From Synechococcus sp. RSCCF101 (lineage in GTDB: Bacteria > Cyanobacteriota > Cyanobacteriia > PCC-6307 > Cyanobiaceae), in assembly GCF_008807075.1 (NCBI RefSeq), contig NZ_CP035632.1:868001-932000 (forward strand): a DNA stretch of 64,000 nt. Reading direction: 5' to 3'. The notes beneath the pieces are model-generated. The model saw only the letters and a program-made list of their open reading frames with translations. It was not told the DNA's origin and did not search any database. The stretch's first letter is position 1, and each line of letters starts with the position of its first letter. A program made the position numbers and the translations under genes. Of this stretch, positions 33,617 to 41,652 are shown one piece after another.

Positions 33617-34402
33617 ATGCTCCCCTCCAGCCCTTCCCCAGTGACCCTGCAGCCCGCCGGCGCCGCCATGGCGGCCGTGTCGGTCGAGGGGCTCAGCCAC
33701 TGGTACGGCCGCGGTGAGACCCGGCGGCGGGTGCTGCAGGAGGTGGGCTTCGCGATCGCCCCCGGCGAGGTGGTGCTGCTCACCGGTCCCTCCGGCTGCG
33801 GCAAGACCACCCTGCTCACCCTGGTGGGCGGCCTGAGGCAGGTGCAGCAGGGGTCGGTGCGTGTGCTGGGCGAGGAACTGCAGGGCTCCGGCCGGGCGCT
33901 GCGTCAACGGGTCAGGCGCCGCATCGGCATGATCTTCCAGGGCCACAACCTGCTGCGCTGCCTGAGTGCGGAGCAGAACGTGCAGATGGGCTCCGACCTG
34001 CTGCCGGGCCTGCCCTACCGCGAACGGCGTCGCCAGGCACAGCACTGGCTGGAGGCGGTGGGCCTGGCGGACGAACGCCGCAAGCTCCCCCACGATCTCT
34101 CCGGCGGTCAGAAGCAGAGGGTGGCCATCGCCAGGGCCCTGGCCGCCCGGCCGCGTCTGCTGCTGGCGGATGAACCCACCGCCGCCCTCGACAGCCGGAC
34201 CGGCCGGGAGGTGGTGGAGCTGCTCCGCCGGCTGGCGCGGGACCAGGGGTGCGCCGTGCTGATGGTGACCCACGATCCACGCATCCTCGATGTGGCCGAT
34301 CGCCTGCTCGAGATGGAGGACGGCCGGCTGCGGGAGACGGAAGCCCCCGACATGGCTGTCGGCAATGGAGCGGGAACCTTTGCCCTGTCCGGCCCCGGCT
34401 GA
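33617..34402 (+). CDS. devA: ABC exporter ATPase, DevA family
   Basis: A 261-residue ATPase. Walker A GPSGCGKTTLL (about 57-67), Q-loop in IFQGHNLLRC, signature LSGGQKQRVAIARAL, Walker B LLLADEPTAALD and switch HDPRI are all intact. The start is ATG at 33617; an internal ATG 51 bases on is possible. The gene ends inside a perfect hairpin, a good place for transcription of pcyA-devBCA to stop. Confidence 0.92.
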   Translation: MLPSSPSPVTLQPAGAAMAAVSVEGLSHWYGRGETRRRVLQEVGFAIAPGEVVLLTGPSGCGKTTLLTLVGGLRQVQQGSVRVLGEELQGSGRALRQRVRRRIGMIFQGHNLLRCLSAEQNVQMGSDLLPGLPYRERRRQAQHWLEAVGLADERRKLPHDLSGGQKQRVAIARALAARPRLLLADEPTAALDSRTGREVVELLRRLARDQGCAVLMVTHDPRILDVADRLLEMEDGRLRETEAPDMAVGNGAGTFALSGPG

Positions 34403-34414
34403 ACAGCCGGGGCC
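34391..34414 (+). terminator. Perfect 10-bp hairpin at the end of devA
   Basis: GGCCCCGGCT (34391-34400) pairs fully with AGCCGGGGCC (34405-34414) around a GAAC loop that contains part of the TGA stop. No U-run follows, so it may end transcription inefficiently or stabilise the mRNA end. Confidence 0.55.
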
Positions 34415-34430
34415 ATGTGGAGTGAACCGT

Positions 34431-34436
34431 TACATT
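34431..34436 (+). promoter_or_regulatory. Candidate -10 box (TACATT) of the 51-residue gene
   Basis: A TAN3T hexamer 23 bases ahead of the ATG at 34460 and just after the devA hairpin. No clear -35. Confidence 0.35.
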
Positions 34437-34459
34437 GAACGTCCACAGATTTCCGCTGC

Positions 34460-34615
34460 ATGGCCAAACGCCGCAACCTCAAGAAGGAGAAACAGGAGCG
34501 CAACAGGGCCTACGCCCGCCGGTTCAAGAAGCGCAAACTCCGCAATGACGGCCGCGGTGAAGGCGCCGGCAACGGCGTGACCGGCACGGCCAACAATGGC
34601 GGAGCCGCCGACTGA
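34460..34615 (+). CDS. Conserved 51-residue basic protein
   Basis: MAKRRNLKKEKQERNRAYAR and then RFKKRKLRNDGRG, followed by a Gly/Asn-rich tail. The strongly basic helix suggests RNA or ribosome binding. Small proteins beginning MAKRRNLKKEK occur across cyanobacteria as far as I recall; function unknown. It has its own -10-like box and ends 41 bases before the glycosyltransferase. Confidence 0.7.
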   Translation: MAKRRNLKKEKQERNRAYARRFKKRKLRNDGRGEGAGNGVTGTANNGGAAD

Positions 34616-34656
34616 GCCCGGGTTCAGCCGGACGCACTGGAGGGGAGGACGGGTTG

Positions 34657-35589
34657 ATGCAGATCAGTGTCGTCATCCCCACTTACAACCGCCTCCCCAT
34701 CCTTCAGAAGTCCCTTCGGGCTCTGGAACGACAGGACGCCTCGCCGCTGGTGGGGGACTATGAGGTTGTGGTGGTCGATGACGGCTCCACCGACGACACC
34801 GTCGGCTGGCTGAGGGCCGCGGCAGCGGAGCTGCCTCATGTCCGCCTGATCCAGCAGGAGCACGGTGGCCCGGCCGAAGGCCGCAACCGCGGCGTGGCCC
34901 ACGCCCGCGGCGATGTGATCGTCTTCATCGACAGCGATCTGGTGGTGACGCCCTCCTTCCTCGGCGCCCACGCCCGGGCTCTGGAGGCGGCCTGGTCGCG
35001 GCGGGGCGATCGGCTCTGTTTCACCTACGGAGCCGTGATCAACACCAGCCGCTTCGATGATCCCTGCTCCGAGCCCCACAAGCTCTCGGATCTCTCCTGG
35101 GCCTACTTCGCCACCGGCAACGTGGGAATCGACCGAGCGGTTCTCGAGCAGTCCGGCCTGTTCGACACCAGCTTCCGCCTCTACGGCTGGGAGGATCTGG
35201 AGCTGGGCGAGCGCCTCAGGCAGATGGGTGTGTCCCTGATCCGCTGCCCGGAGGCCGTTGGCTACCACTGGCATCCGGCCTTCAGCCTGGACCAGATCCC
35301 CCGCCTGCTGGAGGTGGAGCGCCAGCGGGCCCGCATGGGGCTGGTCTTCTACCGGAAGCATCCCACCGGCCGGGTTCGGATGATCATCCAGTTCACCTGG
35401 CTGCATCGCCTGCTCTGGGAACTGCTGACCCTCGGAGGTCTGCTCAACGAACGCTCACTGCGGCCCCTGCTGGCCTGGCTGATCCGTCAGGGGCGGCCGG
35501 CCCTGGCCCTGGAGGTTCTCCGCGTCAGCCTCAACCTGGTCGGTGTGCGCAGCCTGCAGCGGGAGGCGCGGCTGGCAGGGGTGCGCTGA
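34657..35589 (+). CDS. Family 2 glycosyltransferase
   Basis: A 310-residue soluble GT-A enzyme. Seen: SVVIPTYNRLPIL (about 4-16), VVVDDGSTDDT (about 39-49), GGPAEGRNRGVAHARG, the DXD-type IDSD, and the acceptor-side GWEDLELGERLRQMG (about 173-187). Sugar and acceptor are unknown; the family mostly builds surface polysaccharide. Start ATG at 34657 (a TTG one codon earlier is possible). It precedes the rpsB leader. Confidence 0.9.
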   Translation: MQISVVIPTYNRLPILQKSLRALERQDASPLVGDYEVVVVDDGSTDDTVGWLRAAAAELPHVRLIQQEHGGPAEGRNRGVAHARGDVIVFIDSDLVVTPSFLGAHARALEAAWSRRGDRLCFTYGAVINTSRFDDPCSEPHKLSDLSWAYFATGNVGIDRAVLEQSGLFDTSFRLYGWEDLELGERLRQMGVSLIRCPEAVGYHWHPAFSLDQIPRLLEVERQRARMGLVFYRKHPTGRVRMIIQFTWLHRLLWELLTLGGLLNERSLRPLLAWLIRQGRPALALEVLRVSLNLVGVRSLQREARLAGVR

Positions 35590-35615
35590 GGCCCGGGCCG
35601 CCACCAACGCTTTGT

Positions 35616-35621
35616 TACCGT
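35616..35621 (+). promoter_or_regulatory. Candidate -10 box of rpsB
   Basis: TACCGT fits TAN3T; a start point near 35628 would give a leader of about 90 bases that holds the whole stem-loop element below. Confidence 0.3.
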
Positions 35622-35652
35622 TCGGGGGTTCACTCAAACCGCACATCTGTCC

Positions 35653-35703
35653 GTTTCGGGTGACCGCGTCGCGGTCCCTGACAGGTGGAGGCGAACCCGA
35701 AAC
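35653..35703 (+). ncRNA. Structured 5' leader of rpsB, candidate S2 autoregulatory element
   Basis: GTTTCGGGT (35653-35661) pairs perfectly with ACCCGAAAC (35695-35703). Inside lies a second perfect hairpin GACCGC-GTC-GCGGTC (35662-35676), then CCTG-A-CAGG and a purine stretch GGTGGAGG. The closing stem ends 15 bases before the ATG. No Shine-Dalgarno lies between. This is the shape of ribosomal-protein leaders that bind their own product. Confidence 0.5.
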
Positions 35704-35718
35704 CCACAACCGAACCCC

Positions 35719-36429
35719 ATGGCTGTTGTCACACTCGCCGAGATGATGGAGGCGGGTGCCCACTTCGGGCACCAGACCCGTCGTTGGAACCCGAAGATGT
35801 CGCGCTACATCTATTGCGCGCGCAACGGTGTCCACATCATCGATCTCGTGCAGACCGCCGTCTGCATGAACAGCGCCTACAAGTGGGTGCGCGGTGCCGC
35901 CCGCAGCGGCAAGCGCTTCCTCTTCGTCGGCACCAAGAAGCAGGCCTCCGAAGTGATCGCCCAGGAGGCGGCCCGCTGCGGCGCCTCCTATGTCAACCAG
36001 CGCTGGCTGGGCGGCATGCTCACCAACTGGACCACGATGCGGGCCCGCATCGACCGCCTCAAGGACCTCGAGCGGATGGAGGCCTCCGGCGCCATCGCCA
36101 TGCGCCCGAAGAAGGAGGGCTCGGTTCTGCGCCGTGAGCTGGAGCGACTCCAGAAGTATCTCGGTGGCCTCAAGAACATGCGCCGCCTGCCCGACGTGGT
36201 GGTGCTCGTGGACCAGCGCCGTGAATCGAACGCGGTGCTCGAGTGCCGCAAGCTCGACATCCCTCTGGTGTCGATGCTCGACACCAACTGCGATCCCGAC
36301 CTCGCCGACGTGCCCATCCCCTGCAACGACGACGCCGTGCGTTCGGTGCAGCTTGTGCTCAGCCGGCTCGCGGACGCGATCAACGAAGGCCGCCACGGCT
36401 CCCAGGACCAGCGCGGCATCGAGGACTGA
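35719..36429 (+). CDS. rpsB: 30S ribosomal protein S2
   Basis: S2, 236 residues. Seen: [20 protein letters not shown] (about 5-24), IHIIDL-type segment (VHIIDLVQT), [24 protein letters not shown] and [20 protein letters not shown], ending in the [19 protein letters not shown] region. The start [13 protein letters not shown] is typical. It pairs with tsf 108 bases downstream, as in most bacteria. Confidence 0.97.
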   Translation: MAVVTLAEMMEAGAHFGHQTRRWNPKMSRYIYCARNGVHIIDLVQTAVCMNSAYKWVRGAARSGKRFLFVGTKKQASEVIAQEAARCGASYVNQRWLGGMLTNWTTMRARIDRLKDLERMEASGAIAMRPKKEGSVLRRELERLQKYLGGLKNMRRLPDVVVLVDQRRESNAVLECRKLDIPLVSMLDTNCDPDLADVPIPCNDDAVRSVQLVLSRLADAINEGRHGSQDQRGIED

Positions 36430-36473
36430 TCACCGCTGCCGCAGGGGTTCTCTCCAGCCCCCAGCCCCAACCC

Positions 36474-36496
36474 GGGTCCCCTGCCTCAGGGGGCCC
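36474..36496 (+). terminator. 10-bp hairpin between rpsB and tsf
   Basis: GGGTCCCCTG (36474-36483) pairs with CAGGGGGCCC (36487-36496) around CCT, with one G-U pair. There is no U-run. A C-rich, G-poor tract follows up to the tsf start. It could be an attenuator or processing site that sets the rpsB:tsf ratio. Confidence 0.45.
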
Positions 36497-36537
36497 GAAC
36501 CCTCTCCAACCCCGACTCTCCCCCGACCTGCATCTCG

Positions 36538-37188
36538 ATGGCCGTCTCCGCCAAGCTCGTGAAGGACCTGCGCGACAAGACCGGCGCAGGAATGATGGAT
36601 TGCAAGAAGGCCCTCGCCGAGAACGACGGCGACATGACCAAGGCCGTGGAATGGCTGCGTCAGAAGGGAATCGCCAGCGCCGAGAAGAAGGCGGGCCGCA
36701 CCGCCGCCGAAGGGGCGATCGGCAGCTACATCCACACCGGCGCCCGTGTCGGTGTGCTGGTGGAAGTGAACTGCGAAACCGACTTCGTCGCCCGCGGTGA
36801 TCTCTTCCAGGAGCTCATCCGCAACGTGGCCATGCAGGTGGCGGCCTGCCCCAACGTGGAGTACGTCAGCACCGAGGAGATCCCCGAAGCGGTGAGCGAG
36901 CGCGAGAAGGCGATCGAGATGGGTCGCGACGATCTCGCGGGCAAGCCCGAGGCGATCAAGGAGAAGATCGTGTCCGGCCGCATCGGCAAGCGCCTGAAGG
37001 AGCTCGCTCTGCTGGAGCAGCCCTACATCAAGGACAGCACCATGAGCGTGTCGGAGATGGTCAAGCAGGTGGCCGGTCAGATCGGCGAGAACATCCAGGT
37101 GCGCCGTTTCACGCGCTATACGCTCGGGGAGGGCATCGAGGTGGCCGGCAGCGACTTCGCCGCCGAAGTGGCGGCCATGGGTGCCTGA
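36538..37188 (+). CDS. tsf: Elongation factor Ts
   Basis: EF-Ts recycles EF-Tu by exchanging GDP for GTP. The 216-residue protein has [20 protein letters not shown] (about 7-26), the Tu-contact core region [13 protein letters not shown] (about 77-89) and a short C-terminal domain ending in the [10 protein letters not shown] segment. It is the short form seen in cyanobacteria, without the second full dimerisation subdomain. The leader is pyrimidine-rich with no Shine-Dalgarno. Confidence 0.96.
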   Translation: MAVSAKLVKDLRDKTGAGMMDCKKALAENDGDMTKAVEWLRQKGIASAEKKAGRTAAEGAIGSYIHTGARVGVLVEVNCETDFVARGDLFQELIRNVAMQVAACPNVEYVSTEEIPEAVSEREKAIEMGRDDLAGKPEAIKEKIVSGRIGKRLKELALLEQPYIKDSTMSVSEMVKQVAGQIGENIQVRRFTRYTLGEGIEVAGSDFAAEVAAMGA

Positions 37189-37191
37189 GCA

Positions 37192-37207
37192 CTCACCACA
37201 CGGTGAG
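37192..37207 (+). promoter_or_regulatory. Hairpin covering the start codon of the gene after tsf
   Basis: CTCACC and GGTGAG form a perfect 6-bp stem around ACAC. The GTG start at 37203 sits in the 3' arm. It begins four bases after the tsf stop and could lower translation of the downstream gene. Confidence 0.4.
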
Positions 37208-38336
37208 AGACCCCGGCCAGCAGCTGGATCTGCTCCACATGCAGACCAGCCGTCTGGCACCCGTTCTGTATCGCGACCTGGCGCTCTACCTCCAGGTGCT
37301 GCGGCAGGAGCTGCTCCCGGCCACCCGCAATGCCGTGCTGCAGCTGCTGGTCCACCAGGCGCCGTCCGCCTACCTGGAGCGCTCGGATGCCGGCCGGCGC
37401 TCCTTCCACCGCTTCCTGGAGCGGGCGATCCAGCGCTGCGGCAGCCTCCTGACCGTGGAGCAGCTCCTGGCCCTCGCCAGCGTGGTGGAGGCGGAGCAGA
37501 GGGCTGAGTGGCTCAGGCAGGCCAGGCGGGTCGTTGTCGAAGCGACTGAGGTGCGGCCGCCGGCCCCGGTCCAGAACGGCTCGGTGGAGCTGTCGATGCA
37601 GCCGCCGCTGGACAGTCCCTGGATCGCGTCGGGATTCACCGACCCCGGGTCCTCTTCATCCCAGCCAGGTGAGGAGACCGCAGCCGTGGTGCCGATGCCG
37701 GCCCGGGGAGATCTGCCCATGCTCGATGCCTTTCTGCAGCTGGCCGCCCAGCCATCGGAGCGGCCGGCTGGCGCCTCATCCGGCGGCGAGCCGGCCGAAC
37801 CGGAGGACAGCGAGCAGCACCCGGGCGGTTCAGGGGAGATCAACGACGCGAGCTTCAGCCTGCTCGTCGAGACCGGTCATCTGCTGCCGCGGCAGCCGCA
37901 GCATCTGCTGGCGTGGTGGGAGCGGCTGGAGCAGGCCCTCAGCCGCAGGCTGCGCAATCTGTCCCATGCGGTGAACACCGAACTGATGCGCAGTCGCTTC
38001 AGCACCAGCCTGCTGCCGCTGTCGCTGCTGCAGGCCGTGCTGGACGGGCAGGTGGAACCCCAGGCCGCCCGGGCCAATCTGCTGACCCTCTCGGTGCCCG
38101 TGCCGTCGCCCCAGGGCGGGACGCTGCTGGAGACCCAGGCCCTGCTGCTGCGACCGGCGGATCTGGAGGAGACGCTGCCGCGGCTGCGGCAGTGCCGGCA
38201 GCGGCTGGAGGAGCGGCGCCGCCAGCTCAGGCGCATGGCACGCCAGCATCGCTACTGGAGCGGACGGGCCCGGACCATGGAGGTGGAGCAGGCGTGGGCC
38301 AGGGACGTGGCACAGACCAGCCGGCCGCGTCCCTGA
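37203..38336 (+). CDS. Conserved hypothetical protein between tsf and recG
   Basis: A 377-residue protein in three parts. A helical N-terminal domain (about 1-115, LAPVLYRDLALYLQVLRQEL and LLTVEQLLALASVVEAEQRA) comes first, then a Pro/Ser/Gly-rich linker (about 118-215). A helical C-terminal domain (about 220-377) follows, with LLPRQPQHLLAWWERLEQAL and a long Arg/Gln-rich coiled coil (LRQCRQRLEERRRQLRRMAR). No family recognised and no membrane segment. Starts at GTG inside a hairpin; its end overlaps recG by 43 bases. Confidence 0.75.
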   Translation: MRDPGQQLDLLHMQTSRLAPVLYRDLALYLQVLRQELLPATRNAVLQLLVHQAPSAYLERSDAGRRSFHRFLERAIQRCGSLLTVEQLLALASVVEAEQRAEWLRQARRVVVEATEVRPPAPVQNGSVELSMQPPLDSPWIASGFTDPGSSSSQPGEETAAVVPMPARGDLPMLDAFLQLAAQPSERPAGASSGGEPAEPEDSEQHPGGSGEINDASFSLLVETGHLLPRQPQHLLAWWERLEQALSRRLRNLSHAVNTELMRSRFSTSLLPLSLLQAVLDGQVEPQAARANLLTLSVPVPSPQGGTLLETQALLLRPADLEETLPRLRQCRQRLEERRRQLRRMARQHRYWSGRARTMEVEQAWARDVAQTSRPRP

Positions 38337-40825
38337 CGGCCGCGGGCCCTGAGGCCGCAGCGGGGCTGGAGGAGTGGATCCGTCTCCTGTTCAGGGCCCT
38401 GCGCCTGGAGGCCGAGCGGGGCTGGCCCGATCTGATGGGACGCCGGGAGCGCTTCAGCGCCTTCCTGGCCCGGAGCCTGGCCAGTCCGCATCCCCGGCTC
38501 GCGGAGGGGGACCGCGGCCGTCTGCGGGATCTCGCGACCAGCTTCTCGGGCTACGGCGGCATGGAGGAGCCGGCCCGGCGGCATCTGGTGGTCCGCACCC
38601 AGCAGCTCCTGCAGAGCCTGCGGCCGGCCTCACCCGACCGGAGCGCCGCACCGCCGCGCCTGAATCTCGGTCGATCCGACGCTCGGACGCCCGCCGGCGC
38701 CGCAGCCCGGGAGGCTGTGGTGCCGGCGGGCACGCCCCTGGCGCAATGCCCCGGGATCGGTGCCGCCACAGCGACCCGGTTGATCGGGCTCGGCCTGGTG
38801 ACGGCCGGCGACCTGGCGCGCCACTACCCGCGCGACTATCTCGACTACTCCAACAGGGTGCGGATCGCCGATCTGGAGCCGGGCACCACAGCCACCGTGG
38901 TGGCCACCGTGCGGCGCTGCCACAGCTTCACCAGCAGCCGCAACCCGAGCCTGTCGGTGCTGGAGATCCTGCTGCGGGATGTCAGCGGCAGCCTGCGGGT
39001 CACCCGCTTCTTCACGGGACGGCGCTACGGCAAGGGCGGATGGCTGAAGAGTCAGGAGCGGCTCTACCCGCCGGGCAGCCTGCTGGTGCTCAGCGGCCTG
39101 GTGAAGGACAGCCGGCAGGGGCCCCGCCTCCAGGATCCCCTGATCGAGCGGCTGGACCATCCGGGAGCGGCGGTGCGCTCGTCGGTGATCGGCCGGCTTC
39201 AGCCGGTCTACGGCCTCACCGAGGGGCTCACGGCGGAGCGGCTGCGGCGGGCCATCGCCGGCCTGCTGCCGAGCATGCGCCGCTGGCCCGACCCGCTCGG
39301 GCAGGCCACCCGCCAGGCGGCCGGGCTGATGGAGCGCGGTGAGGCCCTGGTTCAGATGCATGAGCCGGAGGACAGGGCCAGCCTGGAGGCCGCGCGCCAT
39401 CGGCTGGTCTTCGATGAGTTCCTGCTGCTGCAGCTGCGCCTGCTGCAGCGGCGCCAGCGCCTGCGCCAACGTCACTCACCGCCGCTGGCGGTGCCCCACG
39501 ACGGCGGCGGGCTGCTGGGACGCTTCCTGCGGCGGCTCCCCTTCAGCCTGACAGGAGCCCAGCGGCGGGTACTGGCTGAGATCCAGGCCGACATGGGCCG
39601 GGCGGACCCGATGGCGCGCCTGGTGCAGGGCGATGTGGGCAGCGGCAAGACCGTGGTGGCGGTGGCGGCCCTGCTGATCGCCGTGGACGCGGGCTGCCAG
39701 GGCGTGCTGATGGCCCCCACCGAGGTGCTGGCCGTGCAGCACATGCGCTCCCTCGCCCGCTGGCTGCCCCAGCTGCACGTGAGCGTCGGCCTGCTGACGG
39801 GCTCCACGCCGCGGCCGCAGCGCCGGGAGCTGCTGCAGGACCTGGAGAACGGCATGCTGCGGGTGCTGGTGGGAACCCACGCGCTGCTGGAGGACCCGGT
39901 GTCCTTCGCGCGGCTGGGGCTCGTGGTGGTGGACGAACAGCACCGCTTCGGCGTGCGGCAGCGGGACCGGCTGCTGGGGAAGGGACTTCAGCCCCACCTG
40001 CTCACCATGACGGCCACCCCGATCCCCCGCACCCTGGCACTGGCCCTGCACGGCGACCTGGATGTGAGTCAGATCGATGAACGCCCCCCCGGGCGTCGCC
40101 CGATCGCCACATCGCTGCTGGCCGCGAGCCGGCGCGACGAGGCCTACGGCCTGATCCGGCGCGAGGTGGAGGCCGGCGGGCGGGCCTACGTGATCCTCCC
40201 CCTCGTGGAGGAGTCGGAGACGCTGGATCTGCGCTCCGCGGTGGAGGTGCATCAGCATCTCAGCGCCGAGGTGTTCCCCGATCTGGGCGTGGGGCTGCTG
40301 CATGGACGGCTGAACAGCCAGGACAAGCAGGCGGCGATCGAGGCCTTCGCCGCCGGCGACGCTCAGGTGCTCGTCTCCACCACCGTGGTGGAGGTGGGGG
40401 TGGATGTGCCGGAGGCGAGCGTGATGGTGATCGAGCATGCCGACCGCTTCGGACTGGCCCAGCTGCACCAGCTTCGCGGCCGCGTCGGCCGGGGCGAACG
40501 CCCGTCCCATTGCATCCTGATCAACGACAGCCGGCAGCCCCAGGCGCGGCAGCGACTCGAGGTGATGGTGCGCTCGAACGACGGCTTCGAGCTGGCCGAC
40601 ATGGATCTGCGCCTGCGGGGTCCGGGCCAGGTGCTCGGCACCCGCCAGTCGGGCCTGCCCGATCTGGCCCTGGCGAGCCTCAGTGACGACGGCTCGGTGC
40701 TGGAGGAGGCCCGCGAGATGGCCCAGACCCTGATCGAGAACGACCCGGATCTGGAGTCCGCGCCCCTGCTGCGCCAGGCCCTGGCCGGTCCGGACGGAGG
40801 CGCCGGCTCGCCGATCCTCAACTGA
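38294..40825 (+). CDS. recG: ATP-dependent DNA helicase RecG
   Basis: RecG remodels stalled forks and Holliday junctions. From GTG at 38294 the protein has 843 residues. There is a cyanobacterial N-terminal helical extension (about 1-150), a wedge/OB domain (about 155-330), helicase motif I GDVGSGKT (about 445-452), motif II DEQH (about 545), TATPIPRTLAL, and the C-terminal RGRVGRGERPSHC and DLRLRGPGQVLGTRQSG. The extension is longer than in E. coli, as is usual for cyanobacteria; the exact start is uncertain because the frame is open far upstream. Confidence 0.93.
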   Translation: MGQGRGTDQPAASLTAAGPEAAAGLEEWIRLLFRALRLEAERGWPDLMGRRERFSAFLARSLASPHPRLAEGDRGRLRDLATSFSGYGGMEEPARRHLVVRTQQLLQSLRPASPDRSAAPPRLNLGRSDARTPAGAAAREAVVPAGTPLAQCPGIGAATATRLIGLGLVTAGDLARHYPRDYLDYSNRVRIADLEPGTTATVVATVRRCHSFTSSRNPSLSVLEILLRDVSGSLRVTRFFTGRRYGKGGWLKSQERLYPPGSLLVLSGLVKDSRQGPRLQDPLIERLDHPGAAVRSSVIGRLQPVYGLTEGLTAERLRRAIAGLLPSMRRWPDPLGQATRQAAGLMERGEALVQMHEPEDRASLEAARHRLVFDEFLLLQLRLLQRRQRLRQRHSPPLAVPHDGGGLLGRFLRRLPFSLTGAQRRVLAEIQADMGRADPMARLVQGDVGSGKTVVAVAALLIAVDAGCQGVLMAPTEVLAVQHMRSLARWLPQLHVSVGLLTGSTPRPQRRELLQDLENGMLRVLVGTHALLEDPVSFARLGLVVVDEQHRFGVRQRDRLLGKGLQPHLLTMTATPIPRTLALALHGDLDVSQIDERPPGRRPIATSLLAASRRDEAYGLIRREVEAGGRAYVILPLVEESETLDLRSAVEVHQHLSAEVFPDLGVGLLHGRLNSQDKQAAIEAFAAGDAQVLVSTTVVEVGVDVPEASVMVIEHADRFGLAQLHQLRGRVGRGERPSHCILINDSRQPQARQRLEVMVRSNDGFELADMDLRLRGPGQVLGTRQSGLPDLALASLSDDGSVLEEAREMAQTLIENDPDLESAPLLRQALAGPDGGAGSPILN

Positions 40826-40896
40826 TCCGGCCCTGATCGGAACCGACCTGTCCCGCCCCGCGGCCAGACTGGCGCGCCGATCCGGGGGGCCCCACC

Positions 40897-41652
40897 ATGA
40901 TTCCGCCAGAGGAGACGCTGCCGGCCAGGCCCTGGCACCCGATTCCGATCGAGGACTGCGGCGAACCCCTGACGCCTCTGCCCGGTTCGCTGCAGCGGCT
41001 GCTGCCCCATCCCTACGCCCGACTCGGGGCGCCCTACGGCAACGGGGCGGATCCGTTCCGGCTGCGGCGCGGCGTGGTGGAGCGGCTGCTTCAGGCCCAG
41101 GACCATCTGCAGCGGCGGGTGCCCAGCTGCCGTCTGGCCATCTTCGATGCCTGGCGCCCGGTGGCGGTGCAGGCCTTCATGGTGCGGCACGCCAGGCGGG
41201 AGGAATGCCTCCGCTGCGGCATCGACCCGGATCGGGACAGCCCCGAGCGGCAGGAGGTGCATGAGCGGGTGGACCGGTTCTGGGCCGCACCCAGCCGGGA
41301 CCCGGGGACCCCGCCGCCCCACAGCACCGGAGCGGCCGTGGACCTCACCCTGGCGGGCGATGACGGCACCCTTCTGGCGATGGGAGGAGCCATCGACGCG
41401 ATCGGTGCCATCTCCGAACCGGACCATCACGCCGCGGCCGCGACCCTGGACCCCGGCGGGGACGCCGCCCTCTGGCACGGACGCCGCTGCCTGCTGCGCG
41501 CCGCAATGGAGACCGCCGGCTTCCGGCAGCATCCCAACGAGTGGTGGCACTTCAGCTGGGGAGACCAGCTCTGGGCCTGGCGGGCCGGCGCGGCCACGGC
41601 CCGCTACGGCGGCATGGAGGCTGCCGTTCGGGGCGCGGATCAGGCGGGCTGA
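40897..41652 (+). CDS. D-Ala-D-Ala dipeptidase (VanX/DdpX family, M15D)
   Basis: A 251-residue zinc peptidase. Metal and catalytic residues are visible in HSTGAAVDLTL (His, Asp; about 143-153) and NEWWHFSWGD (catalytic Glu, zinc His; about 210-219). FDAWRPVAVQ (about 83-92) carries the conserved Arg. Such enzymes in non-resistant bacteria recycle D-Ala-D-Ala from peptidoglycan. No signal peptide, so cytoplasmic. Its last 13 bases overlap the end of sir. Confidence 0.9.
   Translation: MIPPEETLPARPWHPIPIEDCGEPLTPLPGSLQRLLPHPYARLGAPYGNGADPFRLRRGVVERLLQAQDHLQRRVPSCRLAIFDAWRPVAVQAFMVRHARREECLRCGIDPDRDSPERQEVHERVDRFWAAPSRDPGTPPPHSTGAAVDLTLAGDDGTLLAMGGAIDAIGAISEPDHHAAAATLDPGGDAALWHGRRCLLRAAMETAGFRQHPNEWWHFSWGDQLWAWRAGAATARYGGMEAAVRGADQAG

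Noticed and set aside
32218-33819. A 533-codon minus-strand frame opposite devB, devC and devA
   Set aside because: Antisense to three genes with intact ABC-exporter motifs; the product has no domain.
37913-38293. Extension of recG upstream through the unknown gene
   Set aside because: The extra residues are Gly/Ala/Arg-rich and out of frame with a gene that has normal codon bias; recG most likely starts near 38294.
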